The notes beneath the pieces were generated by a model. The model made no database searches. It was not told the DNA's origin and saw only the letters and a list, made by a program, of their open reading frames with translations. Position numbers and translations under genes: made by a program. A stretch of 50,298 nucleotides of DNA, from the NCBI GenBank assembly GCA_009692425.1, contig SHZF01000029.1, positions 1 to 50,298 of the forward strand, given 5' to 3'. Source of the DNA: Myxococcales bacterium (GTDB lineage Bacteria > Myxococcota_A > UBA9042). Below, in pieces: positions 6,840 to 14,557 of the stretch (position 1 is its first letter; every line of letters begins with the position of its first letter).

Positions 6840-9506
6840 GTGCGTCGCCCGCCGCGCCGCGAGACCCGCCCGATGTGGACCCTGCTCCGCCCCATCAGCC
6901 TGCGCCGCCTCGCCGAGCACCGTCTGCGCAGCGCCATGACCGCGGTCGGCATCGCGCTCGGTGTGGCCGTCCTCATCGCCGTGTCCACCGTCAATCGCAG
7001 CATCGCGGGCTCGTTTTCGGACACGATCGAGCGCATCAGCGGCAAGGTCCACGTCGAGGTCAAAGGCGGCGACACCGGTCTCGACGAGGCGCTGCTCGAC
7101 AAGGTGCTGGCCGTGCCGGGCGTCCGCTTCGCTACGCCGGTCGTCGAGCGCACGCTGGACCTGGCCGACGAACCCGGCGCGATGGTGGGGCTGCTCGGCG
7201 TCAATTTTACTGAAGACCCCCAAGCACTCAAGCACTTGTACGACCTCGATGCCGCGCACCTGAAGCGCGAGGACGGCAAGGATCAGGGTGCCATCAAGAC
7301 GGATTTCGGCGACGATCCGCTCGCGCTGCTCGACAGCCCGCATCAGTTGGTGGTGACCTCGGCTTTCGCGGAAAAGCACGGCAAGAAGAAGGGTGACCCG
7401 GTCGACCTGATGACCCCGGACGGCCGCCAGACGTTTACGATCCGCTCGATCGTCGAAGCCCAGGGGCCGATGAAGGCGTTCGGCGGCAGCCTCGCGATCC
7501 TTGACTACATGGACGCCCAGGAAGTATTTGGCCTCGGCCACCGTGTGGACCGTTTCGACGTCGCGGTGGCCGACCCGCAGACGCCAGGCCGCATCGATGC
7601 CGTGAGCGCGGCGCTCAAGGCCGCCCTGGGAGGCAAGTACGACGTCGAGCGGCCGGCGCGGCGCCAGGAGCGGCAGGAGCACCTGTTGCGCAGTTTTCGC
7701 CTGGCGCTGGCCATCGGCGCCGGCATCGCTCTCATCGTCGGCATGTTCCTCATTTACCACACGCTGTCGATTTCGGTGGCCCAGCGCCGCCACGAGATCG
7801 GCATCCTGCGGGCGACCGGGGCGACGCGCAGCCAGATCGTGCAGCTTTTCACGTTCGAAGGAGCCCTGTTCGGCCTCGTCGGCAGCCTGTTGGGCGTGGG
7901 TCTGGGAGCGCTGATGGCGCGCGGCATGCTGCGGCAGTCGGCCGCCAGCATCAGCGAAGTGTACGTGCGGGTCCACATCGACGACGTCCACCTCGAGCCG
8001 GGGCTGGTCGGGGCCGGGCTCGCGCTCGGCGTGGTGTGTTCTGCGCTGGCGGCGCTGGTGCCGGCGTGGCGCGCGAGTCGGCTGTCGCCCGTCGAGACCA
8101 TCCGCACGGTTTCGCTGGACTTGCACCCGCCGCCTGGCCTGGCGTGGGGTCTGGGTGAGTGGGCTGGCGTCGCGATCATCGCGGTGTCACCGGCTGTGGC
8201 GCGCCTGCCGACGGTCGACGGTTTCCCCTACTTCGGGCTCGGCGCGATGTTCTGCGTGGTGCTCGGCGCGACCCTGCTGACGCGCTGGTGCGTCGTCGCG
8301 TCGCACAAGGTGCTCGGTCCGCTGGCCACGCGGCTGTTTGGCATCGAGGGGCGGCTCGCCGCCGACAACGTCTCGCGCTCGGCGGGCAAGGGCGCGGTCA
8401 CAGCGGCATCCTTGATGGTGGGCCTGTCGATGGTGACGGGTAGTTCCATCATGGTCCACAGCTTTCTGGCGAGCATGGACACCTGGATTGCCCAGTCGAT
8501 CCCCGCCGACCTGTTCGTGACCGCGGGGGCCAAGCTCGGCGGCATCCAGAACCAGCCCCTGCGCCCCGAGCTGGCCAATGACATCGCGCAACTGCCCGGC
8601 GTGGTCGGCGTGGACCGGATTCGCCTGCGCAACGTCGATTTTCGCCACACGCGCATCCTGCTGCTGAGCCTCGACGTGCGCATCCGCTTCCAGCACCAGA
8701 CCGACTGGCCGATGACGCGCTGGGTCGGTGACCGCAAGACCGTGATCGCGCGCATGCAGCACGGCGAAGGGGTCATCGTCGCCGAGACGCTGTCGCACAA
8801 GTTCGGCCTGCATCCGGGCGACACGCTCGAACTCGCCAGCGCCGACGGCAAGCTGCAACTGCCCATCCTGGCAGCGATCACCGACTATTCGAGCGACCAG
8901 GGCGCCGTGTTCATGGACCGCGCGTTCTACATGCGCCACTGGCATGACGACCTCGTCGATACCTTCGAGCCGTACCTGGTGCCAGGAACCGACGCCAACC
9001 AGGTGCGCAACGAAATCCTGCGGCGCTGGGGTGCGAAGTACCGGCTTTTCGTGCTGACGAACCAGGAGTTTCGCGACGAGATCGGGCGCATGATCGATCG
9101 GCTTTTCTCGGTGACCCGCGCGCTCGAAGGCGTCACGCTGCTCATCAGCCTGCTGTCGGTCGTCAACACGCTGCTGACGGCGCTGCTCGACCGGATGCGC
9201 GAGATCGGCGTGCTGCGCGCGATCGGCTTGCTGCGGGGCCAACTTGCCAAGGTGATCCTCATCGAGTCGCTGTGCCTGGCGCTGGTCGGCTGCGCGCTCG
9301 GCGTCGTCGTCGGCATCGTCAACGGCTGGTACATCGTCACGGTGGTGAATCGGCAGGACACGGGCTGGGTCGTGCCGATGCAGGTGCCCGGAGGCACGGT
9401 GGCCCTGTACGCGCTGGCGTTGGTGGTCATCGGCGTGGTCGCGGCGGCGTACCCGGCGCGGGTGGCGGGGCGGCTCAAGGTGGTCGACGCGCTGGGCTAC
9501 GAGTAG
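6840..9506 (+). CDS. Two-module FtsX/MacB-type ABC transporter permease
   Basis: 888 residues from a GTG at 6840, or 877 from the ATG at 6873; the ATG gives the more typical N-terminus (MWTLLRPISLRRLAEHRLR). It has the duplicated FtsX layout: first membrane helix near residue 33, a large extracytoplasmic MacB-like core domain (to about 280), three helices around 290-410 with the QRRHEIGILRATGATRSQI coupling loop, two central helices, a second membrane-distal domain, and a final three-helix FtsX unit (about 760-880) with the matching RMREIGVLRAIGLLRGQL loop. Such permeases need an ABC ATPase partner (LolD/MacB-like), but none is encoded in this window, so the ATPase must be elsewhere. Likely roles are lipoprotein or lipid extraction or export. 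Confidence 0.9.
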   Translation: MRRPPRRETRPMWTLLRPISLRRLAEHRLRSAMTAVGIALGVAVLIAVSTVNRSIAGSFSDTIERISGKVHVEVKGGDTGLDEALLDKVLAVPGVRFATPVVERTLDLADEPGAMVGLLGVNFTEDPQALKHLYDLDAAHLKREDGKDQGAIKTDFGDDPLALLDSPHQLVVTSAFAEKHGKKKGDPVDLMTPDGRQTFTIRSIVEAQGPMKAFGGSLAILDYMDAQEVFGLGHRVDRFDVAVADPQTPGRIDAVSAALKAALGGKYDVERPARRQERQEHLLRSFRLALAIGAGIALIVGMFLIYHTLSISVAQRRHEIGILRATGATRSQIVQLFTFEGALFGLVGSLLGVGLGALMARGMLRQSAASISEVYVRVHIDDVHLEPGLVGAGLALGVVCSALAALVPAWRASRLSPVETIRTVSLDLHPPPGLAWGLGEWAGVAIIAVSPAVARLPTVDGFPYFGLGAMFCVVLGATLLTRWCVVASHKVLGPLATRLFGIEGRLAADNVSRSAGKGAVTAASLMVGLSMVTGSSIMVHSFLASMDTWIAQSIPADLFVTAGAKLGGIQNQPLRPELANDIAQLPGVVGVDRIRLRNVDFRHTRILLLSLDVRIRFQHQTDWPMTRWVGDRKTVIARMQHGEGVIVAETLSHKFGLHPGDTLELASADGKLQLPILAAITDYSSDQGAVFMDRAFYMRHWHDDLVDTFEPYLVPGTDANQVRNEILRRWGAKYRLFVLTNQEFRDEIGRMIDRLFSVTRALEGVTLLISLLSVVNTLLTALLDRMREIGVLRAIGLLRGQLAKVILIESLCLALVGCALGVVVGIVNGWYIVTVVNRQDTGWVVPMQVPGGTVALYALALVVIGVVAAAYPARVAGRLKVVDALGYE

Positions 9507-9515
9507 GGGCCAGGG

Positions 9516-9543
9516 CTTGGCGGCCATCGCTCCAGACGCCAAG
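9516..9543. terminator. Inverted repeat between convergent genes
   Basis: A perfect 7-bp inverted repeat (CTTGGCG/CGCCAAG, 14-base loop) fills the 51-base gap between the convergent permease and lipB genes. No T-run follows on either strand. The placement suggests a bidirectional stem-loop that ends or stabilises both transcripts. Confidence 0.35.
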
Positions 9544-9557
9544 GCGATGCGTGGCGT

Positions 9558-10193
9558 TCAGGCCCGAGGGCGCCGCCGCAAGCGCCCCACCAACCCCACC
9601 TCCACCTCCGCCGCCACCATCTCCCACGCCGGCCGCGGCAATCCCCGCTCATCGGCCACCTGCCACAAGGACGTCATGCGGACGCCATCCAGCCCGCACG
9701 GCGTGATGGCGGCAAAGCCTTCCAAATGCGGGCACACGTTGAGTGCGAGCCCGTGCAGCGTCCACCCATTGCGCACGCCCACGCCGATGCTCGCGAGCTT
9801 CGTGCGCTCGTCGAGCCAGACGCCTGCGAAGCCGGGCCGCACCACCGTCTCGATGCCACACGCCGCGCACGCCTGCTGGATCGCCGCTTCGAGCAACCGC
9901 GCATAGCCGGGCAGGTCGCCGAGCGGCCCGCGCCCGACCGGACCTTCGAGTTGGGCGAGCTGGACCACGGGATAGACCACGAGTTGGCCCGGCGCGTGGT
10001 AGGTGACCGAGCCGCCGCGGGCGATGTCCCACACTTCGACGGGCACCGGTTCGGCGTGACCGGGCAGGTCGAGCGTGCGCGCATGGACGGACGCCGCACC
10101 GCCCTTGCGTCCCAACGTGATCACGGGCGGGTGTTCGACGAACACGATCACATCGGGTGCCGACTTCGGCCTTTGCGCCAGCGTGTCGAGCAA
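9558..10193 (-). CDS. lipB: Lipoyl(octanoyl) transferase
   Basis: LipB moves octanoyl from acyl carrier protein to lipoyl domains. All family motifs are present: VFVEHPPVITLGRKG, RGGSVTYHAPGQLVVYP, the catalytic lysine in KLASIGVGV, the conserved HGLALNV, and the catalytic cysteine in ITPCGLDGV. The start is uncertain. The TTG at 10193 gives 211 residues but cuts off the family's N-terminal Y-A-x-A-L-A-L segment. In-frame codons reading PYADALA continue upstream to at least 10211, with no ATG, GTG or TTG before the preceding gene's stop. A CTG at 10301, overlapping that stop (CTGA), is a possible non-standard coupled start. lipA is not in the window. It is the last gene of the minus-strand run that begins with the helicase. 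Confidence 0.93.
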   Translation of the reverse strand: MLDTLAQRPKSAPDVIVFVEHPPVITLGRKGGAASVHARTLDLPGHAEPVPVEVWDIARGGSVTYHAPGQLVVYPVVQLAQLEGPVGRGPLGDLPGYARLLEAAIQQACAACGIETVVRPGFAGVWLDERTKLASIGVGVRNGWTLHGLALNVCPHLEGFAAITPCGLDGVRMTSLWQVADERGLPRPAWEMVAAEVEVGLVGRLRRRPRA

Positions 10194-10297
10194 GGCCAGC
10201 GCATCGGCGTACGGGCACAGCCAGCGCTCGCCATGCCGGAGGGTGCCCGGTCGCAGGGTGCCGGGCCGCGGCGGGAACGGGCGGGCGGCGACGAGGT

Positions 10298-11830
10298 TCA
10301 GATGCCGCCACCGCGGCGCAGCGCGTCGAGCGAGGTGTACGGCAACAGGCCCGTGGACGCGAACGCCCGCTTGAGCGGCACGGCGCCGTGGCCACCGGAG
10401 CGTGGGCCACCCACGGGCGCATCGTCGCGCAAGGCAGACGCGTGGTCGGTCAGTTCGAGCACCTGCGGCAAGATGCGGCGACGGGCCGACAGCACCTGGC
10501 GATGCTTGTACTCGGCATAGGACGCGCGCCCCTCAGTGGCCTGCTCGAAGCTCGCGAGGTCCATCACCTGGACTTCATAGGGGAAAAAGAACTGAATTTC
10601 GGGGTCCACGCCGTGCAGCGTCAACGACTCCAGCATCTCGTCGAGCGCGCGGCCGTCCAAGTGCTTGCGTGCTACCGCGTGCGCCGCCACCAGTCGCTCG
10701 TTCAGCGGATTCGGAATGCGGATCATTTGCCGGCAGGTGAATTGGATGGAGCGGTATTTGTCCGACGAATACGGGTTCCAGTCGACCTGCGCGTCGCCGA
10801 GTGGCTTGATGTCGAATGCCGCGATGGCCTGGACCGTCTCTGTCTCGTCCGCCTCACCGTGTTGGAACCGGACGAGGCAATCGCGCACGTGCCCGTCGTA
10901 GGCCTCAAGATCGACGAGCGTGTTGCGCGAACGCGTCGGCTTGATGTTCGGGTACATGATCGTGTGCTCTTCGCGCAGGGCCCGGATCGCGAAGAGAGCG
11001 TCCACGGGGCGCTCGACGATGATGCGCACGCCGATGTGGTCGAACAGGTCGTACGCGACGTTTTCCTGTTTTTGCAGGAGCTTGAGGACGACCGAGCGCA
11101 TCGGCTTGGTCTCCTTGACCTCGAATCGGACCAACGGAACCACGAAGCTCTCGCCGTGCAGCACCTGCGAGCCGTCGTCGAGCGTGCGGACCTGCGCCAC
11201 GAAGCGGTCGAGGATGCGCGCGCGAATCTCGCGGTAGAAGTTGTTCTGGAAGTAGTTGGCCGCGTGCGCGCTCGTGTGCATCACCCGCAGGATCGCGCAC
11301 GCCCACGCTCGGCGCAGGTCGTCGGCGGGCCCGATGGCCGTCACGCCCACAGGCTGCCACGGTCCCGATTCGTGCGCAGTGCCAGAGTCGGCGCCGAAAT
11401 CGCCTGCCGCCATGCGCACGAGGTCGAGGATCGGCAGGACGTCGAATTCGGCCGGCACGTCGAGGCCGGGAATGCCGGGCAGCAACACGCCGCGCAGGAA
11501 GCCGATGGCCTCGGCCCGGATGCGCTCCGCCTCATCTGCGTGGGCAGGGTTCTCGAGGTCGTAGCCGTAGCGCTGCAGGAAGCGGTTGGCCCCTTCGCTC
11601 CCGCGCTGGCCGAGGCGCAAGTGCGAGAGGTCGATGGCGGAGCGGCCACCGATGATGGTGTGCATCGTCTCCCACGAAAACACGAACCGCTGCAGCGGGG
11701 GCGGGAGCGGGCCCGGGCGCGGCGTCGTCAAGCGAGAGCACCTCCGCGTGGCAGTGTCGCAGTGTGCGGGGGCCGCGGCAAGTCGATCCTGCGGAGGGTC
11801 CATGGGCGTGGGTTGCCGCGCGCGCGCCAC
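10298..11830 (-). CDS. RelA/SpoT-like protein of unknown function (TIGR04552-like)
   Basis: Up to 510 residues from the ATG at 11830; the ATG at 11803 or a later start is possible because conserved-looking sequence begins only near FVFSWETMHTII (residue 49). I think it belongs to the uncharacterised TIGR04552 family of myxobacteria, from memory. Its centre follows the pattern of RelA/SpoT (p)ppGpp synthetase domains: KETKPMRSVVLKLLQK (239-254, compare RxKxxxSIxxK), DLFDHIGVRIIV (261-272, compare DLxGIRVVV), KYRSIQFT (358-365, compare GYxSLHT), and YEVQVMD ... SYAEYKHR (418-444, compare VEIQIRT ... YK). The Mg-binding Asp, the stacking Tyr and the Glu of VEIQ have equivalents here. No HD hydrolase, TGS or ACT domain is evident. 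Nucleotide synthesis is inference, not shown. Confidence 0.75.
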   Translation of the reverse strand: MARARQPTPMDPPQDRLAAAPAHCDTATRRCSRLTTPRPGPLPPPLQRFVFSWETMHTIIGGRSAIDLSHLRLGQRGSEGANRFLQRYGYDLENPAHADEAERIRAEAIGFLRGVLLPGIPGLDVPAEFDVLPILDLVRMAAGDFGADSGTAHESGPWQPVGVTAIGPADDLRRAWACAILRVMHTSAHAANYFQNNFYREIRARILDRFVAQVRTLDDGSQVLHGESFVVPLVRFEVKETKPMRSVVLKLLQKQENVAYDLFDHIGVRIIVERPVDALFAIRALREEHTIMYPNIKPTRSRNTLVDLEAYDGHVRDCLVRFQHGEADETETVQAIAAFDIKPLGDAQVDWNPYSSDKYRSIQFTCRQMIRIPNPLNERLVAAHAVARKHLDGRALDEMLESLTLHGVDPEIQFFFPYEVQVMDLASFEQATEGRASYAEYKHRQVLSARRRILPQVLELTDHASALRDDAPVGGPRSGGHGAVPLKRAFASTGLLPYTSLDALRRGGGI

Positions 11831-11848
11831 AGGGTCATCGCGGGTCCG

Positions 11849-12526
11849 CTACGCTTCTGCCGCCGTCGATGCCACGATCCCGGGGTCGGCCCCGAGGCTG
11901 CGGACGGCGTCACGCCAGATTTCGCCGGCGTCCGCACGAAACAGCAGCGCGAGGTCCGGCTCGGCGGGCAGCCAGGTGCCTTCGCGCACTTCGGACTCGA
12001 GTTGGCCCGCCGCCCACGACGCTCGCCCGAGATACAACGCGTAGCGCGACGGCCCCTTGCCGCGAGCGATGTCGCGCAGGATGTCCATCGACGACGACAC
12101 CCGCAGCCCGGGCACGACGTCGGCCTGCGGGTCGTATTCCGGCGTGGTAGGCCCCACTTCGTACAGCACGAGGCCGGCTTGGGGCTGAACCGGTCCACCC
12201 AACCACACACTGCGCCCGTCGGCGAGCGCATGATGGATGCCGGCGAACTCGAGCAGCGCGGCGAGCGTCACCGGCGCCTGGCGGTTGACGACCACGCCGT
12301 AGCTGCCTTCCGGGCCGCTCTCGATGAGGAACACGACGCTGTGGCTGAAATTCGGGTCGTGCAGGCCGGGCACCGCGATCAGGATGCCGGGTGCGAGGCG
12401 CCCCGAAGAGGCCGACGACGATGCGGGTGCGGACGGAGTCACAGGACCTCGCGAGGCGGGCGACGGTGCCTCCCGTCTGCCTCCTCCATCCTCGCGCGCG
12501 CCTGCCGCGCTGGCAACGCGAATCAA
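11849..12526 (-). CDS. YqgE/AlgH (DUF179) family protein
   Basis: 225 residues from a TTG at 12526, 12 bases after the exoribonuclease stop; a GTG at 12442 with GAGG upstream is a good alternative, since everything before residue 43 is low-complexity Gly/Arg/Ser/Ala sequence. The conserved domain begins LAPGILIAVPGLHDPNFSHSVV and continues with GVVVNRQAPVTLAALL, VWLGGPV and ALYLGRASWAAGQLESEV, all standard for YqgE/AlgH. The family's biochemical role is unsettled: AlgH was linked to alginate regulation in Pseudomonas, and YqgE is widespread. It lies inside a tightly packed minus-strand gene run with the exoribonuclease upstream and the RelA/SpoT-like gene 18 bases downstream. Confidence 0.9.
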   Translation of the reverse strand: MIRVASAAGAREDGGGRREAPSPASRGPVTPSAPASSSASSGRLAPGILIAVPGLHDPNFSHSVVFLIESGPEGSYGVVVNRQAPVTLAALLEFAGIHHALADGRSVWLGGPVQPQAGLVLYEVGPTTPEYDPQADVVPGLRVSSSMDILRDIARGKGPSRYALYLGRASWAAGQLESEVREGTWLPAEPDLALLFRADAGEIWRDAVRSLGADPGIVASTAAEA

Positions 12527-12538
12527 CCAAGGTGGCCA

Positions 12539-14557
12539 TCACACGGGGCGCACGACGAGGTGGCCCGTCGCAGGATTCAACTCGTGCACGCGCACGGTCA
12601 CCGCATCGCCCAAGCGCAACGTGTCGTCGTGCACGCTGACTTCGAGACCCAGCGCAGAGACGTAGGCGAGCCGGTGTCCGCGCGCCGGCAAGATGCGCAC
12701 GACATCGGCTTGCAGCCGCGTGCCCACGCCGCGTTCGGCCAGCCACACGAGCTTGAAGCGCCGGTCGCCGTTGCGTTGCGCAGAGCGCCGGGCCTGCTGC
12801 CCCGCCTCGGCCCGCACCACACGCACACCCACCTCAGCAGCGGAATGCGGCAGTGGCAGCCCGCGCAGCGACGCGATGATCTGCCGGTGCGCCAGCAGGT
12901 CGAGGTAGCGTCGCAGCGGCGACGACGCCTGCACATAGGCTTCGACACCGAGCACGCCGTGCGGGGCCGGCTCCAACGCATAGCGCGCCGGGGCCAGCGT
13001 GCGGAATAGGGCATAGGCGTCGGCAGGCGTGGTGTAGACACCGGGCGGCAGCGGCGGGTCGTGGGGGCGGCCTTGCACGCGAAACGGCACCGGTGCGCGG
13101 CGGGCGGCACAGAAGCGGGCGGCGGCGAGGCCGGCCAGCACCATCGCTTCCGTGACGAAGCGGCGGCCCGGGCTCGTCTGGCTGGCCGCACGGATGTCCA
13201 CGCGCTTGCCGCGCGGCGCCCGCACTTCGACGTCGGGCTTGTACAGCAGCCACGCACCGTTGCGGACACGGGCGCGCTCCGACGCGAGCCCGGCTGCACA
13301 CAACCGGTTGGCAACCGAGGCGTCGACCGGCCCATCCGACAGGTCGGGCGCCGTGCGCAGGAGGGCGGCGTCGACGGCGTCGTAGCTCCAGGCAGCCTGC
13401 ACGGCGATTTCGGCCTCCGCGACATCGGTCGCCACGACGTTGCCGTCGGCGTCGAGGTCGATCCGGAACACGAGCGCGGGCCGTGGTGCGCCGGGCACGA
13501 GCGACGCGTGGCCGCGCGCCAGCGGGTCCGGCAGCATCCCGACCACATGGCGGGGGTGATACAGCGTGGCGCCGCGCTCGAGTGCGGAGAGGTCAACCGG
13601 ACCATCGACGGGTGTCCAGCAAGCCGGGCTGGCGATTGCCACCCAGAGCCGCCAGCCATCGCCGGCGGGCTCGATCCACACGGCGTCGTCAACCTCGTGG
13701 GGGTTTGCGCTGTCCACGCTGACAAACGGCAGGTCGAGCCGCGGCAGCCCGCCCGGCGGCAGGTCCGGTCGGGCGGTCGCAGCCGCGGCGTGAACGGCCG
13801 GGGCCAACTCCGCCAACAGCCCGGAGCGCGCAAGGTCGACGTCGTCCCACGCGTCCCACGCGCCCAGTTCGACGAGAAGCGTAGCGGCGTCGCGCCAGGG
13901 CACGGTGCGTTGGCTGCGCGCGGCCCGCAACACGTGATCGACCGCGAGGTCGCCGGGTTCCGGAGACAGCACGCACGCTTCGAGCCGTGTCACTAGGGCG
14001 GCGCGCGCGGCGGGCGACGGCGTACGGCCGGCACGCAGGTCTTCGACGACGCCCAGCCAAGGTGCTGCCGTGCGGGCCGCTTGCAGCGAGACGGCCCGAT
14101 CTTGCTGGTAGCGCGCCCGGTCGGCCCCCCCGCGCCGCCACAGCGAGCCGCCTTCGAGCCAGAACGCGTCGTCGTGCTGGGCGACGGCAATGGCCACTTG
14201 GTCGCGCAGCGTGGGCGTATCGGCGCCCACGACGAGCGCGGCGAGCGCGCCAAGGCTCGCCAGTTCCGTCGGACCCTCGGGTGCTCCCAGCAGCGCCCAG
14301 GCCGTGTCGATGTCGGCAGCGGGCACCGCGGCCAGCGCGCCCATTCGCAGCGCGTCGACTTCGGCGAGATCCGCGGCCGGCGCCGTCAGCCGCAGGGCGA
14401 TGGCGGATCGCTCGACTTTGGTCACCTGAGGCTGGCCCGTATCGTCGCGCCATTGCACGCGGACCGGCAAGCGCGGGCGCTCGCCCACCACGCGGCCGAG
14501 CCGCAGTGCGCCCTGGATGGCGACCAGCACCAGCGGCGCGGCAACGGCGTCAACCAT
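12539..14557 (-). CDS. RNB-domain exoribonuclease (RNase II/R family)
   Basis: 672 residues, starting at the ATG at 14557, which overlaps the helicase stop by 8 bases (ATGGTTGA); an earlier start at 14674 would run deep into the helicase gene. The RNB catalytic centre is around residues 265-290: VSVDSANPHEVDDAVWI, where E. coli RNase II has an Asp quartet D-x5-D-I-D-D. Here the second Asp is Glu, a substitution also seen in plant and organellar RNase II-like enzymes. Downstream come YHPRHVVGMLPDPLA, VTEAMVLAG (helicase-like helix near the active site) and the conserved VQASSPLRRYLDLLAHRQI. A C-terminal S1-like strand set ends the protein. It would degrade RNA 3' to 5' processively. Confidence 0.9.
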   Translation of the reverse strand: MVDAVAAPLVLVAIQGALRLGRVVGERPRLPVRVQWRDDTGQPQVTKVERSAIALRLTAPAADLAEVDALRMGALAAVPAADIDTAWALLGAPEGPTELASLGALAALVVGADTPTLRDQVAIAVAQHDDAFWLEGGSLWRRGGADRARYQQDRAVSLQAARTAAPWLGVVEDLRAGRTPSPAARAALVTRLEACVLSPEPGDLAVDHVLRAARSQRTVPWRDAATLLVELGAWDAWDDVDLARSGLLAELAPAVHAAAATARPDLPPGGLPRLDLPFVSVDSANPHEVDDAVWIEPAGDGWRLWVAIASPACWTPVDGPVDLSALERGATLYHPRHVVGMLPDPLARGHASLVPGAPRPALVFRIDLDADGNVVATDVAEAEIAVQAAWSYDAVDAALLRTAPDLSDGPVDASVANRLCAAGLASERARVRNGAWLLYKPDVEVRAPRGKRVDIRAASQTSPGRRFVTEAMVLAGLAAARFCAARRAPVPFRVQGRPHDPPLPPGVYTTPADAYALFRTLAPARYALEPAPHGVLGVEAYVQASSPLRRYLDLLAHRQIIASLRGLPLPHSAAEVGVRVVRAEAGQQARRSAQRNGDRRFKLVWLAERGVGTRLQADVVRILPARGHRLAYVSALGLEVSVHDDTLRLGDAVTVRVHELNPATGHLVVRPV

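Noticed and set aside
6873-9506. Complete ABC exporter operon
   Set aside because: Only the permease is present; neither neighbour nor any other gene in the window has the Walker A, LSGGQ and Walker B set of an ABC transporter ATPase.
10157-13009. Long open frame on the plus strand (about 950 codons)
   Set aside because: It is antisense to lipB, the RelA/SpoT-like gene, YqgE and part of the exoribonuclease, all with clear family motifs. Its own translation is Arg/His/Ala-rich with no recognisable domain. High GC produces such antisense frames.
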